This document shows, in pieces, positions 46,756-58,400 of a stretch of DNA of 64,000 nucleotides. The notes beneath the pieces are model-generated. The model worked only from the letters and a program-made list of their open reading frames with translations. It was not told where the DNA came from and searched no databases. This stretch comes from Nyssa sinensis. Lineage: Eukaryota > Streptophyta > Magnoliopsida > Cornales > Nyssaceae. The position numbers and the translations under genes were made by a program. The stretch covers positions 124,001 to 188,000 of the forward strand of contig VIRR01000570.1 in assembly GCA_008638375.1 (NCBI GenBank). Direction: 5' to 3'. Positions within the stretch are counted from its first letter, which is position 1, and every line of letters begins with the position of its first letter.

Positions 46756-48042
46756 TGTTAGCCCCTTGAAGGGTTGACACGGCCATGGCATTGGTGAGCC
46801 TCGGCCAATGCCTAGGCCAAGGTGGGGGTGGCTTGTCACGGGCACCCTCACTTGAAGATTGGGATGTCTTGAAGGGTACTTAGGCTCGGTGCAGCTAGTG
46901 TGCATGACTTGGGCACAGCGAAAGACCAAGGCAGCACTTTGACAACAGTTGGCGAGCACAGATAGCCTTTGGCAAGATGTACGCGCACAGGGGGAGCTAT
47001 CTAGCTTGCATGTGATTGTGTTCACTCCTGTCAGTCGGGCAAATTGTACTTTGACATATATAGGGGGTAGTACCTCCTCGAGGCACCCATGGGCGAGAGA
47101 CCCATGCGGCTTAAGGCCTTGGCACCTGCGAGGCAAGGCTTGTTGCTGTTGCGGCAGAGCATGGCAACGTTTAAAGTCCAAGCCATGAGTAGGCATGGTT
47201 TGGCAACGAGGGCTAACACGGAAGCTCGGGTTGGACCAAGTGGTGCGCGGGTTCAAGGCAGTTGCAGAGCAGTTGCGCGAGGCAGTTGCTGGGCGCAAGG
47301 CAGTTACGCCAAGCAGTTGCAGAGCAGTTGCGCGAGGCAGTTGCTAGACGCAAGGCAGTTGCGATGCGGTTGCGCAAGGCAGTTGCGGTGCGGTTGCCCA
47401 AGGCAGTTGCGCAAGGCAGTTGTGATGCGGTTGCCCAAGGCAGTTGCGGGGCAGTTGCGGTGCAGTTGCGCAAGGCAGTTGCGGGGCTGACAGAGGGCGC
47501 AAGGCAACTGCCTGCTGACTTGGCGCATGGATCCAAGGTCTCATACTGCATGCGGCAATAGAGGCACGAATCCTCACAGGTGGCGCATTGATCCAAGGGG
47601 GCATATGGTGTGCGGCAAAGGGAGGCATGGATCCTCACAGGTGGCACACATCCCAGACTTCCGAGAGCACTAGCAGTTGTGGGCGAAACTGCAAGACACA
47701 GGTGGCAGCCTGTGACAAACCCTAGCAGTTGGGGTGTAACTGCATGTCATGTGCTTGGCACATGTAGGCGGTTAAGATTTTGGCTATAAATACATTGTAA
47801 TACGGGGGGGTGCAGATATAGAAGAAAGTGTGTTCTTCTCGTCACGCAACCCCCAAGGCTGTATTCCTATACTGAGTTGAGTAATAAAGGTTGGGAAGAG
47901 TTTTCCTGTAATCTGTCTTTGTTTGTGTGGTTGTGTTCTCTTTACAAGCCTCTTGGCGTGAGTGAGTGTTTTGGCTGACTAAGACAGTGTCTTAGTGCCG
48001 CACAAGGCAGAAAATTCAGAAACGAATTTAGGCCCTGTGACA
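46756..48042 (+). repeat. 5' LTR
   Basis: Starts TGTTAGCCCCTTGAAGG and ends GGCCCTGTGACA. It contains a minisatellite of CAAGGCAGTTGCG-type units (about 47247-47490), a TATA-like GCTATAAATACATTG at about 47783, and downstream a likely transcript start region. It is 24 bp shorter than the 3' LTR because of one minisatellite block. Confidence 0.95.
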
Positions 48043-48044
48043 AT

Positions 48045-48056
48045 TGGTATCAGAGC
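48045..48056 (+). other. Primer binding site (initiator tRNA-Met)
   Basis: TGGTATCAGAGC, two bases after the 5' LTR, is the complement of the 3' end of plant initiator tRNA-Met, the usual primer for this group. Confidence 0.92.
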
Positions 48057-48070
48057 GCAGTTTGACGACC

Positions 48071-49227
48071 ATGGCTGGTGGTACTGCGAGCGAGGCCCTA
48101 AGAGATCGTGTGTCTCGCTTGGAGAATTTCGTTGGTGTCCTGAAGATGATGGCGCTGTTCCCCTTTCTGTTTCAACAGAACAACACGCCATCGAGTTGGT
48201 GGATCTGCGGAGGATCCTTGACGACTTCATGACAGAATCGAGTGCCAGAATCACTAACATCATGGAGGATGTGATGTCTCTGACAGACGTCGTGAAGATC
48301 AACCTCAAAAGCTTGGAGGATGAGGTAGCTCTCGTCAAGCAAACTGTCCCTGCCCACCCAGGCGCCATCCGAGAGGCGCCTGCCAAGATTAGAGTCCCTG
48401 AACCGAAGGCTTTTTCTGGTGCCAGAAACTCGAAGGAATTAGAGAATTTCCTTTGGGACATGGAGCAGTATTTCATGGCTGCCCGCGTCCCCGACACGGA
48501 GAAGGTAACCATAACCAGTATGTATCTTGCAGGTGATGCAAAACTCTGGTGGAGAACCCGAGTGCAAGATGATCTAAATGCTGGACGCCCTCGGATAGAG
48601 ACGTGGGAGACTTTGAAGAAGGAACTGAAGGATCAGTTTCTCCCTTGCAACACTGCATGGGTTGCTCGGGACAACTTGAAAAAGTTGAAGCACACCGGCA
48701 CCGTGAGGGACTACGTGAAAGAATTTACTTCTTTGATGCTGGACATCCAGAACATGTCAGAAGAGGACAAGCTGTTCAACTTCATGTCTGGACTCCAAGC
48801 ATGGGCACAGGCAGAATTGCGAAGGCAAGGAGTTAGAGATCTTCCTTCTGCAATTGCTGCAGCAGAAGGGCTGGTCGACTTCAAGGTTGTTGGATCTACA
48901 TCCTCAATTGAGAAGAAGAAGAATAATCGCGGGAAGAAGGCCAAGGATGGACAAAGCCGAGATGCTAAGAAGCAACATGACGCAAAGAAGAAGAAAGGAA
49001 GTAGCAGCGGCACTTCCAAGTCCAAAGGAGAAACAAGCCAGAGCAAGGGCAAGCCCATGAATGGCTGTTTCCTCTGCAACGGCCCCCATCGCCTAAGAGA
49101 CTGCCCCAAAAGAGAGAAACTGAGTGCCTTGGTGCTTGACAACAAGGACTCAGACAGTGACTCTGACGTTCCAACCAGAGTCAAACCACTACAGTTGCTG
49201 AATGCCATCACTGTTCAGAAGCCGTAG
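48071..49227 (+). pseudogene. gag: Retrotransposon gag, one frameshift
   Basis: The natural start appears to be the ATG at 48071 (MAGGTASEALRDRVSRLENF). About 65-70 bases on, near 48138, the frame is lost by what looks like a one-base deletion. The rest of gag reads in another frame (VPLSVSTEQHAIELVDLRRI onward) to a TAG at 49225-49227. Domains: an N-terminal coiled-coil-like part, a capsid domain with KLWWRTRVQDDL and ETLKKELKDQFLP, a lysine-rich linker, and a CCHC zinc knuckle (49066-49104, C-X2-C-X3-H-X4-C). Gag packages the element RNA into particles. The terminal TAG is in frame with pol. Confidence 0.9.
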
Positions 49228-52200
49228 ACTCAACGTGGTTTGATGTATGTACAGGTTAGGGTGAATGGCAAGGAGGTGCGAGCAATGGTGGATACTGGAG
49301 CCACTCACAACTTCGTGGCCCAGAGAGAGGTGACTACCTTTGGCCTGAAGCTGGATCAGAACACGAGCAAGTTGAAAGCAGTCAACTCGGAGGCCAAACC
49401 AGTCCAAGGTACAGCACAAACAACCATCGGCATTGGTGCATGGGAGGGACTGTGCAATCTGATGGCAGTACCCTTGGATGATTTTGATCTGATCCTTGGC
49501 AACGAGTTCTTCTTGAAGGCCAAAGTGATGGTCATGCCCCATCTTGGTGGCATGATGATCACAGATGAGCAAGCTCCATGCTTTGTCCTTGCTGTCTACA
49601 GCGACCCAAGCAAGAAGGAAGGGAAAAAGAAAACAGGGATGCTCTCTGCATTGCAGGTGAAGACTGGGCTGCGGAAGGGAAAAGAGACATACCTTGCAGC
49701 CCTGGTGGAGATCAAACCCGACACCACAGTGAAAGTTCCTGATGAAGTGGCTGATTTACTGAAGGAGTTTGCAGATGTCATGCCACCAGAACTTCCCAAA
49801 ACCCTTCCGCCCCGACGAGCAACAGATCACAAGATTGAATTGGAACTTGGTGCAAAGCCTCCTACCCAGGCTCCTTATAGAATGTCGCCTCCCCAATTGG
49901 CAGAATTGAGGAAGCAGTTGAAGGAACTCCTTGATGCGGGGTTCATTCAGCCGTCAAAAGCCCCTTTTGGCGCCCCAGTATTGTTCCAACGGAAGCAAGA
50001 TGGTTCAATGAGGATGTGCATTGACTATCGGGCCCTGAACAAGGTGACGATAAAGAACAAGTATCCGGTCCCGAATGTCCATGATCTCTTTGACAGACTG
50101 AGTAGAGCTTCCTACTTCACAAAACTGGATTTGCGCTCAGGCTATTGGCAAGTGCGGATTGCTGAGGGAGATGAGGCCAAGACTGCCTGTGTCACCCGTT
50201 ACGGTTCGTATGAGTTCCTGGTGATGCCCTTTGGCCTCACGAATGCACCTGCCACATTCTGTAATCTCATGAGTGATGTTCTTTACAAATTTATTGACAA
50301 ATTTGTTGTAGTATATCTTGACGATATTGTGATCTACAGTGAGACTATTGAAGATCACTTGACTCATTTGAGGATGGTTTTCAGCAGCCTGAGGGAGAAC
50401 CAACTGTATGTCAAGAAGGAGAAATGTGAGTTCTGCCAACAAGAAATTATGTTTCTTGGCCATTGGGTCAGTAAGGGCAGAGTTCGAATGGATGAACGGA
50501 AGGTGAAGGCCATTCTTGATTGGTCTACACCAACTAAAGTGTCAGAACTAAGGTCTTTTCTTGGACTTGCTAACTATTATCGCAGGTTTATCAAGGGTTA
50601 CTCTAAAAAGGTGGCCCCCTTAACGGACTTGCTGAAGAAGGACAACCGGTGGGATTGGAGTGAAGGATGCCAATCAGCCTTTGAGAAGCTGAAGCATGCA
50701 GTGGCTTCGGAGCCAGTGCTGCGCCTACCAGACTTTGAGTTGCCCTTTGAAGTCCACACAGATGCCTCTGACAGAGCCTTGGGTGGGGTTTTGGTCCAAG
50801 AAAAACATCTTGTTGCCTTCGAGAGCCGGAAGCTGAAGGATGCTGAGCAGAGGTATTCTGCCCATGAGAAGGAGATGACTGCAGTTGTGCACTGCTTGGA
50901 CACCTGGAAGCACTATTTGATGGGGACTAGGTTCACGATGGTGACAGATAATGTTGCCAACACCTACTTCAAGACCCAGAAGAAGCTGACTCCCAAGCAG
51001 GCACGCTGGCAGGAGTTCTTGGCAGAGTTTGATTTTGAATGGGTTCACAGACCTGGCAGTCAAAATCAAGTGGCCGACGCTTTAAGTAGAAAGATCGTGC
51101 AGGAGTATGTTGCTGCCCTGTCCAACGTGCAGACAGACTTGCTGCAACGTGTGAAGGAATTTTCTCAGTCAGACAATGCTTACGAGAAGCTGCAACAACA
51201 AGTCAGAGATGGAGTTGTCTACAAATACTGGCTAGATGATGAGATCCTATATGCAAAAGGTGGCAGACTTTATGTTCCCAGTGGTGGGGGACTGAGGCGT
51301 GAACTCCTGAGAGAGACCCATGATCCACAGTGGGCGAGACATCCTGGCATTGAGAGGATGTTAGCCCTACTGTCCCGTTCATACTACTGGCCGAAGATGG
51401 AGGAGGACATAAAAGCATATGTCAAGACTTGCCTGGTGTGCCAGCAGGACAAGTTAGAGAAGAAGAAGGAGGCAGGGCTGCTGCAACCCTTGCCCACTCC
51501 TGAGAGACCATGGCAATCAATTTCCATGGATTTCATCTCAGGACTACCAAAGGTGGATGGGTTCAGATCCATCTTTGTTGTTGTTGACAGATTTTCGAAG
51601 TATGGAATCTTCATTCCTGCACCACATGCATGCCCAGTAGATGTGGCTGCAGAACTATTCTTTCAAAACGTGGTGAAGTACTTCGGACTGCCAGAGGACA
51701 TTATTAGTGACCGAGACTCACGGTTCACAGGCAGGTTCTGGACGGTATTGTTTGGGCTGATGGGCTCAAAATTGAAGTTTTCTACAGCAAACCATCCTCA
51801 AACTGATGGTCAGACAGAGAGGATGAATGCATTACTGGAGGAGTACTTGCGGCACTATGTGACTGCAAGCCAGAAGAATTGGGTGCAGCTTATGAACACT
51901 GCCCAGTTCTGTTACAACCTGCAGAAGTCCTCTGCAACAGGATTCAGTCCTTTTGAGTTGGCCACTGGACAACAGCCCCTCACTCCCCACGAGGTGGCAA
52001 AATAGAAGACTGGCGGCCAATGTCCAGCAGCCTATCGCTTTGCGAGAGACAAGCAGGAACTGCTGGATGAAGCTATGGACAGCCTCAACAAGGCACAACG
52101 TCGGATGAAGAAGTACACAGACAAACACAGGAGGCCGCTTGAGTTTCAACTAGGAGATCAAGTTTTGTTGAAGTTGACTCCCCAAATTTGGAAGAAGATC

Positions 52201-52641
52201 AGCAGTAAGGCAGTTCACCGAGGGCTGATGCCCAAATATGATGGACCCTTTGAAGTGATCAAAAAGGTGGGGAATGTGGCTTACCGGCTGAAACTTCCAG
52301 ACAGACTGAAGATTCACCCAACATTCCATGTGAGCTTCTTGAAGCCGTTCCATCAAGATGTTCTTGATGCCTCAAGGAAGCAAGCAAGGAGGGCACCGCC
52401 AGTGATAAGGAAACAGTTTGAGAAAGATGTCGAGAAAATTCTTTCTCACAGGACGCAAGGTCAGAGTAAGAAGAACCGGCAGACTGACTATCTGGTTCAG
52501 TGGAAGGGCGGCAGTGAGGCAGATGCAAGTTGGGAAAGGGATGTGACTTTGTGGCAATTTGAGCGGCAGATTCGAGACTACTTGAACAATCCGACGAGGG
52601 CGTCGGATTCCTCTGGTAGGGGTGGTTTGTTAGCCCCTTGA
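49228..52641 (+). pseudogene. pol: Retrotransposon pol with chromodomain, one internal stop
   Basis: One frame runs from the gag TAG to 52641 with a single internal TAG at 52003-52005. Counting from the methionine at 49240: protease DTGA at residues 18-21; reverse transcriptase with [11 protein letters not shown] and catalytic YLDD at 359-362; RNase H with TDAS near 508; integrase zinc finger H694, H701, C731, C734; and integrase core D764, D824, E860 (D-X59-D-X35-E). Beyond the stop come a GPF-type module (KYDGPFEVI, about 52240) and a C-terminal chromodomain with YLVQWKGG and ASWERDVTLW (about 52489-52590), which in chromoviruses guides integration into heterochromatin. All catalytic residues are present, but the stop cuts off the chromodomain. 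Confidence 0.93.
52610..52627 (+). other. Polypurine tract region
   Basis: CTGGTAGGGGTGGTT lies directly before the 3' LTR, the position from which plus-strand DNA synthesis is primed. It is G-rich but not purely purine. Confidence 0.6.
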
Positions 52642-53938
52642 AGGGTTGACACGGCCATGACATTGGTGAGCCTCGGCCAATGCCTAGGCCAAGGTGGGGG
52701 TGGCTTGTCACGGGCACCCTCACTTGAAGATTGGGATGTCTTGAAGGGTACTTAGGCTCGGTGCAGCTAGTGTGCATGACTTGGGGGCAGCGAAAGACCA
52801 AGGCAGCACTTTGACAACAGTTGGAGCGCACAGACAGCCTTTGGCAAGATGTACGCGCACAGGGGGAGCTATCTAGCTTGCATGTGATTGTGTTCACTCC
52901 TGTCAGTCGGGCAAATTGTACTTTGACATATATAGGGGGTAGTACCTCCTCGAGGCGCCCATGGGCGAGAAACCCATGCGGCTTAAGGCCTTGGCACCTG
53001 CGGGGCAAGGCTTGTTGCTGTTGCGGCAGAGCATGGCAACGTTTAAAGTCTAAGCCATGAGTAGGCATGGTTTGGCAACGAGGGCTAACACAGAAGCTCG
53101 GGTTGGACCAAGTGGTGCGCAGGTTCAAGGCAGTTGCAGAGCAGTTGCGCGAGGCAGTTGCTGGGCGCAAGGCAGTTGCGCCAAGCAATTGTAGAGCAGT
53201 TGTGCGAGACAGTTGCTGGGCTCAAGGCAGTTGCGATGCGGTTGCGCAAGGCAGTTGCGGTGCGGTTGCCCAAGGCAGTTGCGCAAGGCAGTTGTGATGC
53301 GGTTGCCCAAGGCAGTTGCGGGGCAGTTGCACAGAACAGTTGCGGGGCAGTTGCGGTGCAGTTGCGCAAGGCAGTTGCGGGGCTGACAGAAGGCGCAAGG
53401 CAACTGCCTGCTGACTTGGCGCATGGATCCAAGGTCTCATACTGCATGCGGCAATAGAGGCACGGATCCTCACAGGTGGCGCATTGATCCAAGGGCGCAT
53501 ATGGTGTGCGGCAAAGGGAGGCACGGATCCTCACAGGTGGCACACATCCCAGACTTCCGAGAGCACTAACAGTTGTGGGCGAAACTGCAAGACACATGTG
53601 GCAGCCTGTGACAAACCCTAGCAGTTGGGGTGTAACTGCATGTCATGTGCTTGGCACATGTAGGCGGTTAAGATTTTGGCTATAAATACATTGTAATACG
53701 GGGGGGTGCAGATATAGAAGAGAGTGTGTTCGTCTTGTCACGCAACCCCCAAGGCTGTATTCCTATACTGAGTTGAGTAGTAAAGGTTGGGAAGAGTTTT
53801 CCTGTAATCTGTCTTTGTTTGTGTGGTTGTGTTCTCTTTACAAGCCTCTTGGCATGAGTGAGTGTTTTGGCTGACTAAGACAGTGTCTTAGTGCCGCACA
53901 AGGCAGAAAATTCAGAAACGAAATTAGGCCCTGTGACA
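52628..53938 (+). repeat. 3' LTR
   Basis: Collinear with the 5' LTR but 24 bp longer: an extra pair of CAGTTGC-type units (around 53328-53351) sits in the minisatellite at about 53127-53388. The other differences are mainly single-base transitions. Confidence 0.95.
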
Positions 53939-53943
53939 ACTAC

Positions 53944-54300
53944 TAAGGTAATCTCCAATTTTTATTACGGGTCTGTGTGGGTGATATGAGGATTCATCGG
54001 TAGAAATTCGACTAATTATCCGTTGTGGTCGAGACAGTGATGGCGCTGCCATAGTCGGTGGCCATGCGAGGTGGTGTGGTTGTGAGATGGTTTAGAAAGA
54101 GTTTGCAGGAAAAAATAGAGGGGGTTTTGCTTTCGGAGATGGGGTTCTCTCCCTCTCTTTATATATGTGTTTAGAATAGATATATGGGAGGAGAGGATTT
54201 GTTTTAAATTTAAGTCCAGGTGCAATCACGTGACCTTTTGGTCCAAAAATCTCACAATAGAGTGAGGGAAGGTGTCAAGTGTTGTAATATTATACCCTTA
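53944..54300. repeat. Right part of the MULE-derived segment
   Basis: TAAGGTAATCTCC through GTTGTAATATTATACCCT matches 40614-41050 without the long microsatellite expansion. The - strand again shows a start-codon-like ATGGCCACCGACTATGGCAG (complement at 54059-54066 and beyond). The terminal inverted repeat of the MULE is missing on this side. Confidence 0.8.
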
Positions 54301-55140
54301 TGTTTCGTTTAGATAATCGAATAAAGTAAGACCGGATAAAAAATAAAATTGAATAAGATATTAAATATTTTTTTTTCTTTGAAACTTGCTCGAATAAAGT
54401 CTTAGACATGTTGTTTTATTTTAATTTTATATGCAAATCGATATGATTATTAATAAAAATAATAAAATCTTATGTGATATTAAATTTGTATTCTTAATAA
54501 TATTTATTTATGAGATTTTAAAAAAACTAAATTTCTAAAATATATGATTAAAAATTTAAAAAACAAATAAATATTGAAAATTTATATTTCTAAACCTTTT
54601 GATTAAAGAAAAGAATATTATAAATTTTTTAGGTTAAATAATTTTGTTTTAAATACCTTTCATATTTTTCCGCAGTTTATCTTGGATAAAATTATTTTAG
54701 TCATCATATCTTCTAATAAAGCTAAGATTAAAACACAGAGTTGAACATTTTTGTAATAATAATAATTTTTTATTTTTCAAATAAACAAAAAATATTATTA
54801 AATTTGATGTTGACCAATTAAACCAAACCTACATATTTTAGAAAGTGTTTTAATTTGACTTATTAATTTTTAATAATATTTAGAGTCTTTTTAGGTAGTC
54901 TTAATTATAATTAAACTAATATTTTAATAAAAAATATTTTTCTAATTACAATTAAATAATTAAATGTTTTAATCAATATAAAATTTAGAATCAATTTTAT
55001 ATATATACATTTAAAATTCTAATATTTTATAGACTTCTCATTATTTTTCCTTTTTTAATTTTCTGACTCCTTGATTCTGTTAGCACTGCCATCAAAATTT
55101 ATTCTAGGACGAAAGCCGCCAACTTCACAAACTGAAAACG
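54301..55140. other. AT-rich intergenic DNA
   Basis: No gene or bounded repeat is recognised before the H4 promoter. Confidence 0.6.
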
Positions 55141-55150
55141 ATAATTACAT

Positions 55151-55167
55151 CCACGTCATCGATCCTC
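55151..55167 (+). promoter_or_regulatory. Histone type I element, H4 gene 2
   Basis: CCACGTCATCGATCCTC is the same composite hexamer-octamer as at 4959, with one change in the octamer. Confidence 0.75.
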
Positions 55168-55183
55168 ATCACAGCGAACATCG

Positions 55184-55222
55184 CTACCGTCCGCTTTCCA
55201 TCTTATCAACGTCCCAAAATCA
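55184..55222 (+). promoter_or_regulatory. Conserved CCGTCC-containing promoter block, H4 gene 2
   Basis: CTACCGTCC is followed by TTATCAACGTCCCAAAATCA, matching 4993-5032. Confidence 0.65.
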
Positions 55223-55298
55223 AAAGCCCCCTCGACAGCGAAACTGAAACATCCCGCCTTTAATCCCGCTCATATTCAAACGCCGCAAGAGCTTCCTC

Positions 55299-55705
<407 letters not shown>

Positions 55706-55984
55706 GTATTTCAATTATCTACTTTCTGGGGCTGTTAGGGTTTTTGGAATTAAAGGTGACATGTAGATGTTAAATTTTAACAGTTTAGGGTTGTTCTGAT
55801 GTAATTGAATGATTTCTTTTAAGCGGGAAGTAATGACGAATTTCTGGTTTCATATTTGATCTCTCCTCTGTTTTTCTGCATAAATGTATATGTGTATATA
55901 TACACACACACACACACACATAATCTATTGATTTGTGGAGTGACAATATTTTTGTCTTGATTGATCAGATCTGAAATTTTGATT

Positions 55985-56250
55985 TTTAATATGATGCTTG
56001 ATTGTTTGTTTATTATTATTTTAAATTAGCTTTATGGGCATTTGGCATACTACAGCTAGGTTTGCAGTGACTCTTAAAGGTGATTTTGGCGCTTCCACTG
56101 GCCTGTGGTTTAAAGTTACTTGAACAACGTGGGTGGGTCACACCAAACCTAAACAAACAATGCCCCAAACCCAACATGAAATTGAACAAACTTTTTTCGC
56201 CCATAAAATTCAATATATAAAACTACTATAATTAACGGTTGTGGATTTAG
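55985..56250. repeat. H4 gene 2 downstream flank, duplicated at 45.9 kb
   Basis: Matches 45920-46195 in direct orientation with scattered substitutions and small indels. No coding region is recognised. Confidence 0.75.
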
Positions 56251-56367
56251 AAAAATATGTTGTTCATATGATCGAAAATTTAAAACTAAGAAATACTTTT
56301 ATAGAAAAATTGCTCACCTACTTTTTCTTAAATGAATTTTTGTATTTAAAGAAGAGATTAAATTTAA

Positions 56368-56812
56368 GGGAAAAATACTAAAAAAGTTTTAAAATAAATT
56401 TTTTAATTTAATTTAAAAGGTTTATGATACATTTTTTTTATATAAAAGATTTTAAAAGAAACTTTTAATACAAAGAAATTTAATTATTAACTTTTATTTT
56501 AACACTACTTTGATTAGATTAAAATAATTTTTTAGCACCATCAAACTTCTTAATACTAAAAGATATATTGTTAACTTCTATACGAATACTATCAAAATAT
56601 ATTTTAGAAAAAAATATTAAATTATATATAAATTAATTTTTCTAATAAAAAAACTTATAACATTTTATGAAGTAATAAATGTTTTTTTTTTAGGCTTTCT
56701 TGATTAATAAAAAATGTTATGTTTTATTTTTTTCTTGGAGAACTTATTTTATTAATTATTTAGTATTGTTTAAAATGTATCTTGAATGTTATTTTAATTT
56801 AATTAATAAAAT
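56368..56812. mobile_element. Foldback element, copy 2 (right end truncated)
   Basis: Begins GGGAAAAATACTAAAAAAGT like the termini of the 21942-22479 element. It carries the left-arm motifs CTTTTAATACAAAGAAATTT and TTAACTTTTATTTTAACACT, and the matching start of the right arm (AAAATGTATCTTGAATGTTA). The outer part of the right arm is missing. Confidence 0.65.
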
Positions 56813-57119
56813 GTTATGTTAGAATTGTATTCTTTGTCAATGTTTGGCACTGTCTGTCATTTTGTCATTCTTTGAATTCCCTGTCGTCATACTATTAAAT
56901 TCCTTTCTGATTACATTTTTCTTCAATACATTATTGATTTTTACCTTTTTTTTTTTTTTATCAGTTCATTATTGATTATTACTTGATATAAGATTCTATG
57001 TTTATGACAATTAAAACAACTTAAATCTGATTATTACATTATACTCATTAATTAGTATAATGTAAATACCATTTTTAATGTCTTTTGACTGTTTCTACAA
57101 TATATTTATATTCTGGTGT

Positions 57120-57670
57120 GTGATATGGAATATATGTGTATTGTGAATTAACGATAAAAAAGAGTTAGAGAGAGAGAAAATAATATAAAAAATTTACGTG
57201 ACTCGATAATGTATCTACGTTAATGAAAAAAATTGTTTTTATATTTTTTTAAAAATAATATTATAATATATTTATATTGTATCATTGTGAAAACCCTAAC
57301 TCAATATATTTATTTATCACTATCTCTAAGAGGGTTTATTTTCAGTTCAATCATTTTTTAACCCGTTTAAGTTTTTAGATCAATTTTTTCTCTTATGTTA
57401 TACCACTTATATAAGGGTATTATCTTTTAGGATTTTGATTGAGAAAAAACTAATTGTTATTGAAAAAAAAAGCCTTAAAGATTTTGAGAATTTTTTGCTC
57501 CCATAATCTTTTTGATATATAGTGAATTGATTATTGTTACTCGTAAATATAGGCATCTTGTCTAATCACATAAATTTTACGTCTTCTTTGTATATTTTAT
57601 TTATTTTTACTTATTTAAAATTAATTTATTATTTATTTGATCTCTTTTATACAATATTCACGTGCATGAC
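57120..57670. repeat. Copia-type LTR remnant
   Basis: TTTACGTGACTCGATAATGT followed further on by TAATCTTTTTGATATATAGT, GGCATCTTGTCTAATCACAT and TTTGTATATTTTATTTATTT has the word order of plant Ty1/copia-type LTRs. A relative of its right half lies at 46395-46690. No coding domain or clear LTR ends are seen. Confidence 0.5.
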
Positions 57671-57859
57671 TCTAAACACTTGAGCCAGCTCTTCCTCCCC
57701 CATGTGAATCTGGTGTAACTGAATTTAATGTCTTGAGTTAGTCTCATTGTATCAAAATAAATATAAATATAAACAACCTCAAACGATTAAGAGAGGTTCC
57801 ATCACTCAGACATAAATTATATTATCTACATATACAATTAATAATGTTACTTCTATACT

Positions 57860-58400
57860 GATGCAGCTATTTTTGGCTCGTCAAGGATACAACCATCGCT
57901 GCTAATAAACCTGCAAAGAAATAAGATGAAAGCCACCGGGAATGGCTCCGGTGGGTAGCCGCTCCGATGGTTCAATGAGATCAAGTAAAAATAAATTGCC
58001 TGATCAAATGATATCTTCTTCTTCTTGCTTAATTTTCAAACTCAGATCCTTTACACACTCTTCTACTAGGGTATTTATAGGTTAGTGGTTTTTGCTAAGC
58101 GGTGGATTAGCTGATATTTTTATATCACTGTTCAGTATTGATTTGACAGTGATGTAAAGCTAAGATTTTATTTCGTCTTTGGTCATAATCAAATCCCACC
58201 GCTTGTCAGGTGGTACAGCACTCATCATGACAATATACGTCATAATAAGAGTTATAAATGGTTGTCCTATTATGACATCGGTATCTCAAGATATTTTAGT
58301 GACCTCGGTAGCCTCAGTAAACAACCTTAGTTATTGTTTTGAATATAGTGGGATGTGATAACCTTTTTATATTTATTTGAAACAATGTCACAAAGGCTAA
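57860..58400 (-). repeat. Probable antisense LTR remnant
   Basis: On the - strand a TATA-like CCTATAAATACCCTAGTAG leads into a leader-like region with GAAGAAGAAGATATCATTTG, ATCGGAGCGGCTACCCACCG and GTATCCTTGACGAGCC, as expected of a Ty3/gypsy LTR from promoter to R/U5. Borders and a PBS were not found. Confidence 0.45.

Larger units (their letters stand above)
46756..53938 (+). mobile_element. Ty3/gypsy chromovirus-type LTR retrotransposon, nearly complete
   Basis: The 7183-bp element has LTRs of 1287 bp (46756-48042) and 1311 bp (52628-53938), both TGTTAG...TGTGACA. It carries a PBS, gag, protease, reverse transcriptase, RNase H, integrase and chromodomain in Ty3 order. The flanking 5-bp sequences are GCTAT (46751-46755) and ACTAC (53939-53943), two transitions apart. 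The related DNA at 40605-40625 shows the uninterrupted site GGCTATTAAGG. By eye the LTRs differ at roughly 30 positions (near 2.5 percent), so the insertion is fairly young but not current. One frameshift in gag and two TAG codons in the gag-pol frame disable this copy. PBS and chromodomain indicate a chromovirus; the Galadriel-like lineage is my guess. Confidence 0.95.

Noticed and set aside
47089..47647. Long overlapping ORFs on both strands with QLRKAVA or ATASQLPCATA repeats
   Set aside because: They are translations of the LTR minisatellite; the repeat unit leaves several frames open. The same set recurs in the 3' LTR, so these are not genes.
47995..48070. Start of gag at 47995
   Set aside because: This start lies within the end of the 5' LTR and before the PBS. 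The ATG at 48071 in another frame fits gag, with a frameshift shortly after.
46756..53938. Endogenous pararetrovirus or retrovirus
   Set aside because: The domain order with integrase, LTRs, tRNA-Met PBS and chromodomain is that of a Ty3/gypsy retrotransposon. No movement-protein or envelope-like ORF is present.
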